NCBI RefSeq assembly: GCF_004118975.1
Contig: NZ_CP035376.1
Location: 1,426,001 to 1,490,000, forward strand
Length of the DNA: 64,000 nt
DNA from: Luteimonas sp. YGD11-2
Lineage (GTDB): Bacteria; Pseudomonadota; Gammaproteobacteria; Xanthomonadales; Xanthomonadaceae
Direction of reading: 5' to 3'
Positions 48,261 to 57,494 of this stretch are shown piece after piece (the stretch's first letter is position 1; every line of letters begins with the position of its first letter). A program made the translations under genes and the position numbers. The notes below the pieces were generated by a model, which searched no databases, was not told where the DNA came from, and saw only the letters and a list, made by a program, of their open reading frames with translations.

Positions 48261-49025
48261 ATGCACCGGTTCCGGTACCTGATCGCTGCAGGGTTGTGCA
48301 CGCTGCTGGGCGGATGCGGTGAGCCGACGCGGAACGTCGGCGACGCGCCGCCGCCGCAGCTGCCTCCGGCCGTTGCGGTGGGCGACGGGTCCGTGCTGCA
48401 GCAGGATCTGGTCATCGCCACCAACGAGCCGTTCCTGCAGGCGCGGGTCGACGGTCGCGAACTGGTGTTGACCGGCGTCGACGTCGGTGAGCGCCGGCTG
48501 GCGGTGGAGCGCTCCACCGTGGAGGGGGACACGCGCACGATTATCGCCCGTGACACCGCGGGCAGCGTCGAGGCGGTGGTGCGGGTCTCGCCCTGCGAGG
48601 ACAGCATGTCCGGCGCGGCGTTTCCGTTCTCGGGCGAGCTGACCGTCAACGGCGACGGGCCGCATCCAGGGTGCGCGCGCCCGGCGTCGATGCCGGCGCC
48701 GGGTGAGCCGGATGAGCAGCGCGACATGCCGACGTTGCCGGCCGCGTTCACCGGCCGCTGGGCGCCGGATGTGGCCGCCTGCACCGAGCCGGCCAGCATC
48801 GAGGGCATCACGATCGCCGCGGATGCAATCCACTTCCACGAGAGCGTGGGAACCCCGCGCGCGGTGCATCCCGAAGGCGAGGATATCGCGACCGTGGTGT
48901 TCGCCTATGTGGGCGAGGGCGAGCAGTGGGAAGCCGAACAGCGCCTGCGCCTGCGCGACGCCGATACGCTCGAAATCACCGGCCCCGACGGACTGCAGCT
49001 GCAGCGGGTGCGTTGCGCGAGGTGA
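48261..49025 (+). CDS. lipoprotein of unknown function (COG3650-like)
   Basis: From the ATG at 48261 (TGGAGGACGACACC upstream) the protein is 254 residues, with a clear lipobox LLGGC (Cys18). The mature protein has a central CEDSMSGAAFPF segment, seen in COG3650-type proteins, and a second part from about residue 160 (FTGRWAPDVAACTEPASIEGITIAADAIHFHES) that looks like a small beta-barrel domain. The role is unknown. It is divergent from the DUF885 gene and convergent with the DUF4105 gene. The longer reading from 47916 lies inside the DUF885 coding sequence. Confidence 0.75.
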   Translation: MHRFRYLIAAGLCTLLGGCGEPTRNVGDAPPPQLPPAVAVGDGSVLQQDLVIATNEPFLQARVDGRELVLTGVDVGERRLAVERSTVEGDTRTIIARDTAGSVEAVVRVSPCEDSMSGAAFPFSGELTVNGDGPHPGCARPASMPAPGEPDEQRDMPTLPAAFTGRWAPDVAACTEPASIEGITIAADAIHFHESVGTPRAVHPEGEDIATVVFAYVGEGEQWEAEQRLRLRDADTLEITGPDGLQLQRVRCAR

Positions 49026-49039
49026 TGGGGGCGGAGTCG

Positions 49040-50851
49040 TTACGACGCCGCGTCCCCGGTGCTGAGGCGGCGCAGGCGTGCGGCGGTTCCGCCGACGTTG
49101 GCGCGAATCACCGCCAGTTCGTCGGCCAATGCAGTCGGCAGCATCGCCTGCGCACGTGCGTGCAGGTCGCCGGACCGTTCGCTCCGTGCGGAATCGAGCG
49201 CCGCCGCCCGTTCGCCGGCGACCGTCAGCTCCTCCGCCTGCGGCAGTCCATAGCCCGGCACCCGGGCCAGCAGCATCGCCGGGCGCACCAGCACGCCCTC
49301 GGCCGCGAGGACCTCCTCGGCCAGGTCGCGGGCGGCGGCTGCGTCCGCGTCGCCGGCGCGCAGCAGCCGGTGTTTCAGGGCGTCACGCGCGCGCAGTTCC
49401 GCGCGGCGCAGCGCCGCCTCCTCCAGCACCAGCAACGCGGCGGTGCTGCGCAGGTCGCCACGCTGCAGCCACGGCGTACGCGTACCGGCTTCAAGTGCCA
49501 GCCATGCACGGGCGTCGCGTGCGGGCAGGTCGAGCATGCCATCGGCCACGTCGAACAGCGCCTGGTAGTGGGCGTCCGCAGCGGGGAAGAGATGGCCGTG
49601 CCGGATGGCTTTGTCCGTGTCGGCAAGCACCGAGGCATCGGCGATGCCGCGATGTTCCAGCTTGCGCAGCAACCCGCTCGGCGTGATCGCCGCCAGTCGC
49701 GCGGACGCCAGGCGTGGCACGGCGTCATGCAGCAGCTTGAAGGTCTCGGTCGCGCAGTTGTTGCCCAGGAAGCTGTAGCGCCCGTCGTAGTTCCAGTGCA
49801 GCTGCGCCGCACGTTCGATCAAGGCCGCGATTTCCGCCTGCTGCAGCCGCAGCGGCACCGCGCGCAGGCCGCGCAGCTCGACCTGCGTGTATTCCTCGAC
49901 CACCTGCGACAACGGCAGCACGAACAATCGCGACGGATAGTGCCCGGTGAGCCCGCGCCAGCTGGAGATCTGCACGTCGTCGACGAACGCGCGGAACGAC
50001 AGCACGCGGTGGTGCGCAAGGTCGAAACGGCAGTCCGGCCCGGGCGTGCGGCCGGGCGCGCACACCACCAGCCGCAACATGCTGTGGCCCCAGCGGCTCA
50101 TCGGCGCATGCGTGGGCTCGGCGAACAGGTACTCGACCGCGTGCACGCGCGCCGGGTCGAGCGCGTCCAGCGGCGGGTGATCGCCGTGTTCGCTCGCGGT
50201 CACGAACGGCAGTGCATCCGCACACGGCCGTAGTGGTGCGTGTTCACTGTCGACCCCGAGCCGCATGGCGAGATGGCGATGCAGCGCCGGCCGACGGCAG
50301 CGGTAGTCCGGATCCAGAAGGAAGTGCTCGAAGTTGACCGCGACGAATTCCGCCGGGCTGTGCAGCTCGTACGGATCGGGGCTGCGGTCGCGCAGCGGGT
50401 TGTCTGCGTTGCGCAGGCCGAACCGCCGCGGCCGCAGCTGCCAGCCGGCGAGATCGAGCAGCCGCGGATCGCGTGACAGCCGCAGCCGGGCGTCGAGCAC
50501 ATGCGCGATCTCGTGCAGCAGCGCCGCCAGTGCGGGATCGGCGTCGCCGTCGGCCGCGGGTGCGAGGACCAGCCGTCGTGGCAGCCGGATCCGGTGCGCG
50601 TGCTGCCGGCCCTGCACATGTGCGGGCAGGGTATCGACCACCTCCAGGCGCAATGGCGGCAACTGCGCCTGCAGCGCGGACGGCAGTACGTCCCCGGCGC
50701 GTTCGAGCAGTGCGCCGACGGCGGCGTGAGTGGCGGCATCGGTGGGTGCCGGCGTGATCGGCAACGCCGCGGCGTGTACCTGGACGGCCAGCAACAGCGC
50801 GAGTATGGACAGCACCCTGCAGCCCGCACCCGTGCGGCGAACACGGCTCAC
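49040..50851 (-). CDS. DUF4105 (Lnb-like N-terminal domain) exported protein
   Basis: A 603-residue protein with a signal peptide (about residues 1-28). The first part (about 30-230) contains LLHEIAHVLD, a HExxH-like metallopeptidase motif. Residues about 240-450 fit DUF4105: EPTHAPMSRWGHSMLRLVVCAPG, RVLSFRAFVDDVQISSWRGLTGHYPSRLFVLPL and YSFLGNNCATETFKLLHDAV, with Cys of the thiol-hydrolase type. The combination suggests a periplasmic hydrolase. The start is coupled to the DUF2388 gene upstream (ATGA at 50848-50851). Confidence 0.85.
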   Translation of the reverse strand: MSRVRRTGAGCRVLSILALLLAVQVHAAALPITPAPTDAATHAAVGALLERAGDVLPSALQAQLPPLRLEVVDTLPAHVQGRQHAHRIRLPRRLVLAPAADGDADPALAALLHEIAHVLDARLRLSRDPRLLDLAGWQLRPRRFGLRNADNPLRDRSPDPYELHSPAEFVAVNFEHFLLDPDYRCRRPALHRHLAMRLGVDSEHAPLRPCADALPFVTASEHGDHPPLDALDPARVHAVEYLFAEPTHAPMSRWGHSMLRLVVCAPGRTPGPDCRFDLAHHRVLSFRAFVDDVQISSWRGLTGHYPSRLFVLPLSQVVEEYTQVELRGLRAVPLRLQQAEIAALIERAAQLHWNYDGRYSFLGNNCATETFKLLHDAVPRLASARLAAITPSGLLRKLEHRGIADASVLADTDKAIRHGHLFPAADAHYQALFDVADGMLDLPARDARAWLALEAGTRTPWLQRGDLRSTAALLVLEEAALRRAELRARDALKHRLLRAGDADAAAARDLAEEVLAAEGVLVRPAMLLARVPGYGLPQAEELTVAGERAAALDSARSERSGDLHARAQAMLPTALADELAVIRANVGGTAARLRRLSTGDAAS

Positions 50852-51153
50852 AGCGCGAGGATGCTCCTCGCGAGCGCGAGGTCACTGGCGTCGCGTGCGG
50901 CGTCGGATTGTGCACGCAGGTGGCGCAGCGCCGCTTCCAGGCGCACGCCACGGATGCGGCCGTCGGTGGCCACGAAGCTGGCGGCGTCGCTGCGCGCTTC
51001 CACCAGCACCTTGTCGTTGCCGGAGGTGCTGCCGCTCGAGGCCGACACGCCGCCCGATGTGGCGCCGGCCGAGGTGCCGGCGAAGCTCGACGCCGCGGCG
51101 GGAGCCGCGAGGATGGCCAGGAGAAGGGCGGGCGTGACGGCAATGCGGCGCAT
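50848..51153 (-). CDS. DUF2388 family small exported protein
   Basis: A 101-residue protein with a signal peptide (residues 1-21, ending AAPAAASS). The C-terminal half (DKVLVEARSDAASFVATDGRIRG-RLEAALRHLR) is the DUF2388 pattern known from Pseudomonas, where such genes are found next to DUF4105 proteins. The role is unknown; the partner is the DUF4105 protein coupled at the stop codon. A Ser/Gly-rich stretch (TSAGATSGGVSASSGSTSGN) forms the N-terminal part of the mature protein. Confidence 0.82.
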   Translation of the reverse strand: MRRIAVTPALLLAILAAPAAASSFAGTSAGATSGGVSASSGSTSGNDKVLVEARSDAASFVATDGRIRGVRLEAALRHLRAQSDAARDASDLALARSILAL

Positions 51154-51191
51154 GATGAGGTCCGGGAACGTGCAGGAGTGGCGGCGGCAGC

Positions 51192-52481
51192 CTAGCGCAT
51201 TGCCGTGTCGGCGCCGCGGGCCGGGGTCGCGGTTCCATGATCTGCCAGCCAGGCGAGCATGCCTTCGGCGGCAACCACGCCGCTGGCGAAGCAGGCGGTC
51301 AGCAGGTAGCCGCCGGTCGGGGCTTCCCAGTCGAGCATCTCGCCAGCCAGAAACACGCCTGGCCGGGCCTGCGCCATCAGTGCGGCGTCGAGCGCTTCCA
51401 GTCGCACGCCGCCTGCCGTGCTGATCGCCTCGGCCACCGGCCGCGCGCGAAGCAGGCGCACCGGCAGGCGCTTGAGCAGCGTCGCCCGCGCATGCGGATC
51501 GTCGGGCAATGCCGCGCCCGCGACTTCGCGCAGCAGGCCGGCGCGCACGCCATCGATGCCGGCGTTGCGGCGCAGGTGCTCGCTGGCGCTGCGCTTGCCG
51601 CGCGGACGCGCGAGGTCGGCCGCCAGCCGCGCAGCGTCGCGGCCGGGTACCAGGTCCAGCCACAGGGTGGTTTCGCCGTCGCGGGCGATGGCGTCGCGCA
51701 GGTCGGCGGCGATCGCGTAGATCGCGCTGCCTTCGATGCCGGTCGCGGTCACCACGCACTCGCCCTGCAGCTGCCGTGCGCTGCCGTGGAGGTCGGTCCA
51801 GTGCAGCACCACCGGTTTCAGCGGGGCGCCGGCGTGGCGTTCGGCGAAGTGCGTGCTCCAGCCGGCATCGAAGCCGCAGTTGGCCGGTTCCAGCGGAGCG
51901 ACGGCGATGCCGGCCTGCTGCAGCGGTGCCACCCACGCGCCGTCGGAGCCCAGCTGTGGCCAGCTGGCGCCGCCCAGGGCGAGCAGGGTGGCGCGCGCCT
52001 GCAGGCGGCGCTCGCCCTGCGCGGTCTGGAAGCGCAGTGCGCCGTCTTCGTCCCAGCCCAGCCAGCGGTGCTGCACGTGGAAGCGCACGCCGGATTCGCG
52101 CAGGCGCCGCACCCAGCCGCGCAGCAGCGGGGCGGCCTTGAGATCGCTTGGAAACACCCGCCCGGAACTGCCGACGAAGGTCTCGACGCCGTGCCCGCGG
52201 GCCCACTCGCGCAACGCGTCGGCATCGAAGCGCTGCAGCCAGCCGGCCACCGCCGCACGGCGCGCGCCATAGCGCGCCACGAATGCATCGAACGGCTCGG
52301 AATGGGTGAGGTTGAGACCGCCCTTGCCGGCGATCAGGAACTTGCGGCCGACCGAGCCCCTGGCTTCGAACAGGTCGACCTCGACCCCGGCGGCTCGCAG
52401 GACTTCGGCAGCGATCAGGCCGGCCGGGCCGCCACCGACGATGGCGACGCCGGGCAGGGCGGACGGGTGGCTTTCGGACAT
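51192..52481 (-). CDS. NAD(P)/FAD-dependent oxidoreductase, TIGR03862/BaiN type
   Basis: A 429-residue flavoprotein of the TIGR03862/BaiN type. The dinucleotide-binding VAIVGGGPAGLIAAEVL (about 12-28), GRKFLIAGKGGLNLTHSE, GVETFVGSSGRVFPSDLKAAPLL and the C-terminal PGVFLAGEMLDWEAPTGGYLLTACFASGVVA are family hallmarks. Cytosolic, function not established; relatives reduce bile acids or flavin-linked substrates. The ATG is at 52481; the gene begins about 27 bp downstream of the conserved small protein at 52509. Confidence 0.92.
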   Translation of the reverse strand: MSESHPSALPGVAIVGGGPAGLIAAEVLRAAGVEVDLFEARGSVGRKFLIAGKGGLNLTHSEPFDAFVARYGARRAAVAGWLQRFDADALREWARGHGVETFVGSSGRVFPSDLKAAPLLRGWVRRLRESGVRFHVQHRWLGWDEDGALRFQTAQGERRLQARATLLALGGASWPQLGSDGAWVAPLQQAGIAVAPLEPANCGFDAGWSTHFAERHAGAPLKPVVLHWTDLHGSARQLQGECVVTATGIEGSAIYAIAADLRDAIARDGETTLWLDLVPGRDAARLAADLARPRGKRSASEHLRRNAGIDGVRAGLLREVAGAALPDDPHARATLLKRLPVRLLRARPVAEAISTAGGVRLEALDAALMAQARPGVFLAGEMLDWEAPTGGYLLTACFASGVVAAEGMLAWLADHGTATPARGADTAMR

Positions 52482-52508
52482 GGCGCCATTATCGGCGCGC
52501 GACGGCGA

Positions 52509-52901
52509 TCAGGACACCGTCACGTGCCGGGTCTGACGCTCCGCTTCCAGGGCGTCGAGATGTTCGGTCAGCGTACGCGCGTGCGCTGCGGCCTCGTCGG
52601 CCGCCGCCGCGCGCAACTGCGGCGAGCAGCGCAGCTGCAGTCCGGCCTCGCCCGCGGCGTGCCGACGGGCGATATGGCGCAGCATCGCCAGCACCATCGC
52701 CGCGCTGTCGGTACGCGCCGCGGTGCGGCCGTCGAGCAGCAGCAGCCACTCGCCATCGCGCAAGGCAGCGGCGGCGACGGTCTCGCCACCCGGTTCGGCC
52801 AGGCGGGCCTGCAGGCGCAGCGGATCGCCGAGGCGGCGGATCGGTCGCGCGGGTTCGTCCTTGCGCCGGGCATCGCGACGCGCCTTGGAGAATCGGGACA
52901 T
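52509..52901 (-). CDS. small soluble protein of unknown function
   Basis: From the ATG at 52901 (SRFSKARRDARRK) the protein is 130 residues. A longer start at 52943 adds GAGQMALPADPPC, which looks less natural. The sequence is Arg/Ala-rich, with GEWLLLLDGRTAARTDSAAMVLAMLRHIARRHAAGEAGLQLRCSP as the most ordered part. No family was recognised. It lies 27 bp upstream of the flavoprotein and may be cotranscribed with it. Confidence 0.6.
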   Translation of the reverse strand: MSRFSKARRDARRKDEPARPIRRLGDPLRLQARLAEPGGETVAAAALRDGEWLLLLDGRTAARTDSAAMVLAMLRHIARRHAAGEAGLQLRCSPQLRAAAADEAAAHARTLTEHLDALEAERQTRHVTVS

Positions 52902-53053
52902 GCAGGGTGGATCCGCTGGCAGCGCCATCTGGCCGGCACCCATCGTAACGGGGCGATGGCAGGGCCGCAGCTGAACGTCGTAGCGGAATCACGTTGCCGG
53001 CGTCACGGGCGGCCCCATATGGTGGGGTTCCCGAGCGATGCGGAGGCTGGGAC

Positions 53054-53320
53054 ATGGCAACCGGATGGGCCGGCGATGGCGCCGTGCAGGAGCAGATCGA
53101 CGCCACCGTCGAGGATGCGATCAAGCGTGCGCGCAGCCAGCTGCGCCAAGGGCCGGGCCTGACCCACTGCGAGGAGTGCGAGGCGCCGATCCCGGAAGCG
53201 CGCCGGAAGGCCGTGCCCGGCGTGCGCCTGTGCGTGCGCTGCCAGGAAGCCGAAGACCGCGAGCAACTCGCGGCCAGCGGCTACAACCGGCGTGGCAGCA
53301 AGGACAGCCAGCTGCGGTAG
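53054..53320 (+). CDS. DksA/TraR-type C4 zinc-finger protein (YbiI-like)
   Basis: An 88-residue protein: helical N-terminus (VQEQIDATVEDAIKRARSQL) and a C4 zinc finger with Cys39, Cys42, Cys60 and Cys63 (HCEECEAPIPEARRKAVPGVRLCVRCQ). This is the DksA/TraR family in its short YbiI-type form, without the coiled-coil tip of DksA. Binding to RNA polymerase is possible but unproven for this subgroup. The ATG at 53054 is used; earlier in-frame residues are not conserved. Confidence 0.92.
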   Translation: MATGWAGDGAVQEQIDATVEDAIKRARSQLRQGPGLTHCEECEAPIPEARRKAVPGVRLCVRCQEAEDREQLAASGYNRRGSKDSQLR

Positions 53321-53437
53321 GGCGGGATGCGTTCCGGACAGGCCGGTGTGCGCTGGATGGAATCGCGCCGGACGTGGCCTGCGAAGCCGGCCGACATGCC
53401 CGGCCGGATCGGAACCGCACGTCGCCAGGGGTCATGC

Positions 53438-54082
53438 TCAATCGTCGAGGTCGAGTGCGCCGCCGCGTGCGGTTGCGGCACGGGCATCGGCGCCGTCCGC
53501 CTGCAGGCCCGGCAGGCGCGGCAGTGCCGGCGGCGGCCCGCGCCAGCGCCGCACCGTGCGCTGGAAGAACAGGTTGTTCGGCACCAGCAGGATGGTCCCC
53601 GCACCCTCGGCGCCGGTCTCGTGCAGCGTGGTGTAGACGAGGTTGATGTCGACCACGCGCCCGCGGAGCCCGGGCTTCTCACCGTTCTCCAGCAGTTCGA
53701 CGTGGTCGAACAGGCGGAACGGGCGTGTGGTGAAGATCAGGATGGTGCAGAAGATGTTCGACAGCACGCTCCAGGCCGCGAAGAACGCAACCGCTGCCAC
53801 CGCCGCGAAACCGGTGAACGCCGTCCACAGCACGGTCCCGGACACGCCGAGCCGCTCGAGGATCAGCATGATGGCCGCGGCATAGATGACGAAGCCGAGC
53901 ACCCGGCGGGTACCCACCGCGAGCTGCGGCGGCAGGTCGTAGCGTGCGTTGACGCGCAGCACGACGCGGTGGACCAGCCGCTGCAGCAGCCACGCCACCA
54001 GCAGCACCAGCGCCACCTGGGCGAGGGGCACGATCACGCCCAGCCAGCCTGTCCACCAGCCGGGCAGCAGTGTGTGGCGCAT
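53438..54082 (-). CDS. MscS-family mechanosensitive ion channel, small
   Basis: A 214-residue member of the MscS superfamily with three or so transmembrane helices. The third one (VLGFVIYAAAIMLILERLGVSGTVLWTAFTGFAAVAAVAFFAAW) contains the Gly/Ala pattern of the pore-lining TM3, followed by the start of the beta-domain (VELLENGEKPGLRGRVVDINLVYTTL). It ends with a Pro/Arg-rich stretch, shorter than E. coli MscS (286 residues), so the cytosolic C-terminal domain is reduced. It should open on membrane tension. Confidence 0.85.
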   Translation of the reverse strand: MRHTLLPGWWTGWLGVIVPLAQVALVLLVAWLLQRLVHRVVLRVNARYDLPPQLAVGTRRVLGFVIYAAAIMLILERLGVSGTVLWTAFTGFAAVAAVAFFAAWSVLSNIFCTILIFTTRPFRLFDHVELLENGEKPGLRGRVVDINLVYTTLHETGAEGAGTILLVPNNLFFQRTVRRWRGPPPALPRLPGLQADGADARAATARGGALDLDD

Positions 54083-54246
54083 TCGGGGGTTCCGTCGTCA
54101 GGGACCGGCCATTGTAGAAGGCGCATGCCGGCAACGGCCGTTGTCCGCGACATGATCCACGTCGACGGGCAGTACGGCGGTCGTCGTCGCCGAGGCACGG
54201 CGACCACGTGGTCCGTGTCGATCGACGTGCCGTCGTCGCGCGATCG

Positions 54247-54252
54247 CATAAT
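54247..54252 (+). promoter_or_regulatory. possible -10 element for the metallophosphoesterase gene
   Basis: CATAAT (54247-54252), 30 bp before the ATG, resembles TATAAT. TCGACG (54222-54227) is a four-of-six match to TTGACA at a 19-bp spacing. Weak support. Confidence 0.3.
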
Positions 54253-54281
54253 GCCGGTTCGTTTCCATTGCACGACTCGCG

Positions 54282-55790
54282 ATGCGCACACCGATCCTGT
54301 CCGTTCTCCTGCTGTCCGCGATCAGCGGCAACGTCGCCGCCAGTTGCATGGAGGGTCGCGTCGTCGATCCGGACGGCGATGGCATCGCCGCGGTCCGGGT
54401 CTCGGATGGAAGACAGCTCGTCACGACCGGCGACGATGGGCGCTTCGCGTTCGCCGCGGCGCCGCAGGCTCCGGTATTCGTCATCAAGCCGGCGGGCCAC
54501 GTGGCACCCGCAAACGGAGAGGGCCTGCCCGATTTCTGGCGACAGCCCGACGCCACGGACTGCAGCTTCGTGCTGCGTCCGGAGCCGGTGACGCGCGACG
54601 CGCTGGAAGTGCTGGTGTTCTCGGATCCGCAGACCAGCGACCTGCGTGAGGTCGGCTACTACCGTGACGACGTGGTCGCACCGCTGGTCGGGCGTCATAC
54701 GGCTGCGCTGGGGGTGACCCTCGGCGATGTCGCCAACGACGACCTGTCGCTGTATCCCGCGATCAACGCGGTGACCACCATGCTCGGGCTTCCATGGCTG
54801 CACGTGGCCGGCAACCACGATCTCGATCCCGCCGATGACGCCCGCTCGCTGCACAGCTTCCAGGCGGTCTACGGCCCGGACACCTTCGCCTGGGAGGAGC
54901 CGGAAGCGGTCTTCGTGGGCCTGGACAACGTCATTGCACAGCCCGCCGGCAGCTCCGGCTACACCGGCGGCCTGCGGCCCGACCAGTTCGATTTCCTCAA
55001 GGCCTACCTGCCGACCGTGGCGCGCGACCGCCTGCTGGTGGTGCTGATGCACGTGCCGCTGTTCGATGCCCCGGCCGGACGCGAGACCTTCCGGCCCGCC
55101 GATCGCCAGCGCCTGTACGACCTGTTGGCCACGCACCCGCGGGTGCTGGTGCTGAGTGGCCATCGCCACACGCTGCAGCATGTGTTCCACGACGCTGCCA
55201 GCGGATGGTCCGGCGCGAAGCCGCTGCACGAGTTCAACGTCGGCGCGGTCAGCGGTGCGTTCTGGAGCGGGGCGCCGGATGCCGCCGGCATTCCGGACGC
55301 CACCATGGCCGACGGCACGCCCAACGGCCATGCGACGCTGCTGGTTCACAGCGGTGGCGACTACGCGCTTGCCTGGCATCCGGCGCGCGTGGGCGACGGC
55401 GGCGATGCCACCACCGCGATGGGCCTGCATGCGCCGCGTGTCCTGCGCCGCGGGGCCTATCCGGCCTGGGGCGTGTACGCCAACGTCTACATGGGGCTGC
55501 CGGACACGCGGGTCGAGTTCCGCGTGGGCGAAGGCGATTGGCAGCCGATGCGTCGCGTCGAGGCAGCGGACCCGCGGCTGACCATCGAGAACGCCCGCGA
55601 CGACCTGGCCGACGCCCTGCGCGGGCGCGACCGCTCGCCCGAGGCGGTGCCATCGACCCATCTGTGGCGAGGCGCACTGCCGACCGGTCTGCCGGCCGGC
55701 GAGCACCGCGTCGAGGTCCGGGCATTCGACCGCTGGCAGGGCGAACAGCGCGCAAGTACGTCCTATCGGCTGGATGAGTGGGTCGACTGA
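54282..55790 (+). CDS. exported calcineurin-like metallophosphoesterase
   Basis: A 502-residue secreted protein. A signal peptide (about residues 1-20, SGNVAAS) precedes a small beta-sandwich domain (CMEGRVVDPDGDGIAAVRV to about residue 100). Next is the phosphoesterase core with SDPQTSD (Asp115; the usual His is Gln117), GDVAND (148-153), AGNHDLD (176-182) and SGHRHT, then a C-terminal domain. The combination matches bacterial MetallophosN / C-terminal types, where DPQ in the first motif is common. Substrates unknown; phosphodiester or phosphate release in the periplasm is likely. Confidence 0.87.
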   Translation: MRTPILSVLLLSAISGNVAASCMEGRVVDPDGDGIAAVRVSDGRQLVTTGDDGRFAFAAAPQAPVFVIKPAGHVAPANGEGLPDFWRQPDATDCSFVLRPEPVTRDALEVLVFSDPQTSDLREVGYYRDDVVAPLVGRHTAALGVTLGDVANDDLSLYPAINAVTTMLGLPWLHVAGNHDLDPADDARSLHSFQAVYGPDTFAWEEPEAVFVGLDNVIAQPAGSSGYTGGLRPDQFDFLKAYLPTVARDRLLVVLMHVPLFDAPAGRETFRPADRQRLYDLLATHPRVLVLSGHRHTLQHVFHDAASGWSGAKPLHEFNVGAVSGAFWSGAPDAAGIPDATMADGTPNGHATLLVHSGGDYALAWHPARVGDGGDATTAMGLHAPRVLRRGAYPAWGVYANVYMGLPDTRVEFRVGEGDWQPMRRVEAADPRLTIENARDDLADALRGRDRSPEAVPSTHLWRGALPTGLPAGEHRVEVRAFDRWQGEQRASTSYRLDEWVD

Positions 55791-55892
55791 GGCCGACGCC
55801 GAGGCGTTTGATTCGTTCTGACCGCGGCCGTCCGGAGCTGGAGCAACTGCGCTCGGGGGCGGGGCACGCACATCGCGCGTCGCCTGCGGTGG

Positions 55893-56789
55893 CTACGGCT
55901 GTGTTGCGGGTGCCATGAACGGTACCGGCGGCCCGGGTTCCCTCGTCGCCTGCCAGCGTTGAAGGCGCGCGGTGATGCGTGAGCCGACCGAGATCTGCGG
56001 CAGCGAAGGCTCGAAGCCGGCTTCGCGTTCGCGCCTGGCGATCGCCCGGGTGGCCACGTCGTAGGCCGCGATGGGGTCAGGAGTGGCGTTGAGGCCGTCC
56101 ACCAGCCAGGCACGCCCGAAGTAGGTCAGCTCGGCCTCGGCACCGCAGCCGAACGACGGGCGGTCCGCACTGGCTGCGGTGACCAGCAGCGTGTCGGGGC
56201 CCTGCAGGTTGTCGATGAAGCCGCCGGAGAAGCACGCCGACACCACCAGTACGCGATGGCGGATGCCGGAGTCGTCGAGTGCGGCGCGCAGGTCCGCCGG
56301 GCCGATGCCCTCGTCGATCATCGGCGGCAGCACCATCGCGAGTTCATGGTCCTCGCTGCCGTGCGTGGTGACGAACAGCAGCAGGATGTCTTCCCCGGGG
56401 TCCATTGCCCGGCCCAGCCCGGCAAGCGCGTGGCGCAGGCTGGCAGCGGTCGCCAACGGCTGCGGCGCGGCCTCGTCGAGGCTGTCGGGATGGTTCACCA
56501 GTGCAAGCGTGCGCCCGCCATTGCCCAGGCGCGTCGCCGCCACCTGCTGCAGGTGCTCGACCTCATTGCGGAACACGTCCTCCTGCCCGTCACCGGCAAC
56601 ACCCAGCACGTACAGGTCGGTGATGCCGGGCCGCTGCGGCGGCAGCGCGGCCAGGGCCGCGTCGATCAGTTCGCGGTCGCGCGCCGCCCATCCGTCGTCG
56701 ACCGGCTGCGCACAGGCGGGCAGTGCCACCAGCGCGCACAGCAGCAGCGCGGGCAGGGACCATCGCCGGCGCACGGGCCGCGCGCTCAC
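55893..56789 (-). CDS. C13-family (caspase/legumain-like) cysteine peptidase, exported
   Basis: A 298-residue protein from a GTG at 56789, with a hydrophobic signal (about residues 10-27) ending ALPACAQP. It may be cleaved there or lipidated at Cys26. The catalytic dyad is visible: His143 in [14 protein letters not shown] and Cys186 in [14 protein letters not shown], the pattern of C13/caspase-like hydrolases. The GTG overlaps the mtnC stop (GTGA). The substrate is unknown; legumain relatives cleave after Asn or Asp. Its linkage with methionine salvage is surprising and may reflect only operon compaction. Confidence 0.85.
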   Translation of the reverse strand: MSARPVRRRWSLPALLLCALVALPACAQPVDDGWAARDRELIDAALAALPPQRPGITDLYVLGVAGDGQEDVFRNEVEHLQQVAATRLGNGGRTLALVNHPDSLDEAAPQPLATAASLRHALAGLGRAMDPGEDILLLFVTTHGSEDHELAMVLPPMIDEGIGPADLRAALDDSGIRHRVLVVSACFSGGFIDNLQGPDTLLVTAASADRPSFGCGAEAELTYFGRAWLVDGLNATPDPIAAYDVATRAIARREREAGFEPSLPQISVGSRITARLQRWQATREPGPPVPFMAPATQP

Positions 56790-57487
56790 CCGGCGTCGAT
56801 TTCGTCGAAACGCTCGACCCGGCGATGACCGCCGGTGGCGTCGCCGGTACGCGGCTGCGGGTAGTCCTCGTGGCGGTCCAGCAGCACGGTCTGCAGCCCC
56901 GCTTCGCGGGCGGCGTCGAGTTCCTCGACCACGTCGGAGAGGAACAGGATGGTGTCCGGCGCGGCATCGAGTGCCCCGGCGATGCGCGCATAGCTCGCGG
57001 CCTCGCGCTTGCCGCCGGTTTCGGTGTCGAACCAGGCCGACACCAGCGCGCCGAGGTCGCCGGCATCGCTGTGGCCGAAGAAGAGCTTCTGCGCCGGGAC
57101 CGAGCCCGAGGAGTACACCGCGATCCGATGGCCTGCCGCATGCCAGGCGCGCAGCTTCTCCGCCGCATCGGGGTAGACATGCGCGGTGAAGTCGCCGCCG
57201 CGGTAACCCTCGGCCCACAGCAGGCCCTGCAGCGCCTTGAGCGCGGTGTGCTTGCGGTCGGTGTCGATCCACTGCTCGAGGATCGCCACCACTTCGGCGT
57301 CGCTGGACACGCCGGCCTCGCCGGCCACGGCATCGACCCAGCGCCGCACCTCGCGGTCTTCGGCGTTGGCGGCGATGAAGTCCGCCAGCCGCGTGCGCGC
57401 GTACGGGAACAGCACCTCCTTGACGAAGGAAATGCTGCTGGTGGTGCCCTCGATGTCGGTGAGGATGGTGTGCGGAAGCATGGCCAT
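56786..57487 (-). CDS. mtnC: enolase-phosphatase E1 (MtnC)
   Basis: A 233-residue HAD-family enzyme that enolises and dephosphorylates 2,3-diketo-5-methylthiopentyl-1-phosphate to acireductone in methionine salvage. The N-terminal [22 protein letters not shown] (residues about 7-28) carries the nucleophile Asp and the MtnC-specific [21 protein letters not shown] and [24 protein letters not shown] are the later HAD motifs. It follows mtnD by a 7-bp gap and overlaps the C13 peptidase start. Confidence 0.95.
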   Translation of the reverse strand: MAMLPHTILTDIEGTTSSISFVKEVLFPYARTRLADFIAANAEDREVRRWVDAVAGEAGVSSDAEVVAILEQWIDTDRKHTALKALQGLLWAEGYRGGDFTAHVYPDAAEKLRAWHAAGHRIAVYSSGSVPAQKLFFGHSDAGDLGALVSAWFDTETGGKREAASYARIAGALDAAPDTILFLSDVVEELDAAREAGLQTVLLDRHEDYPQPRTGDATGGHRRVERFDEIDAG

Positions 57488-57494
57488 GGCGGGC

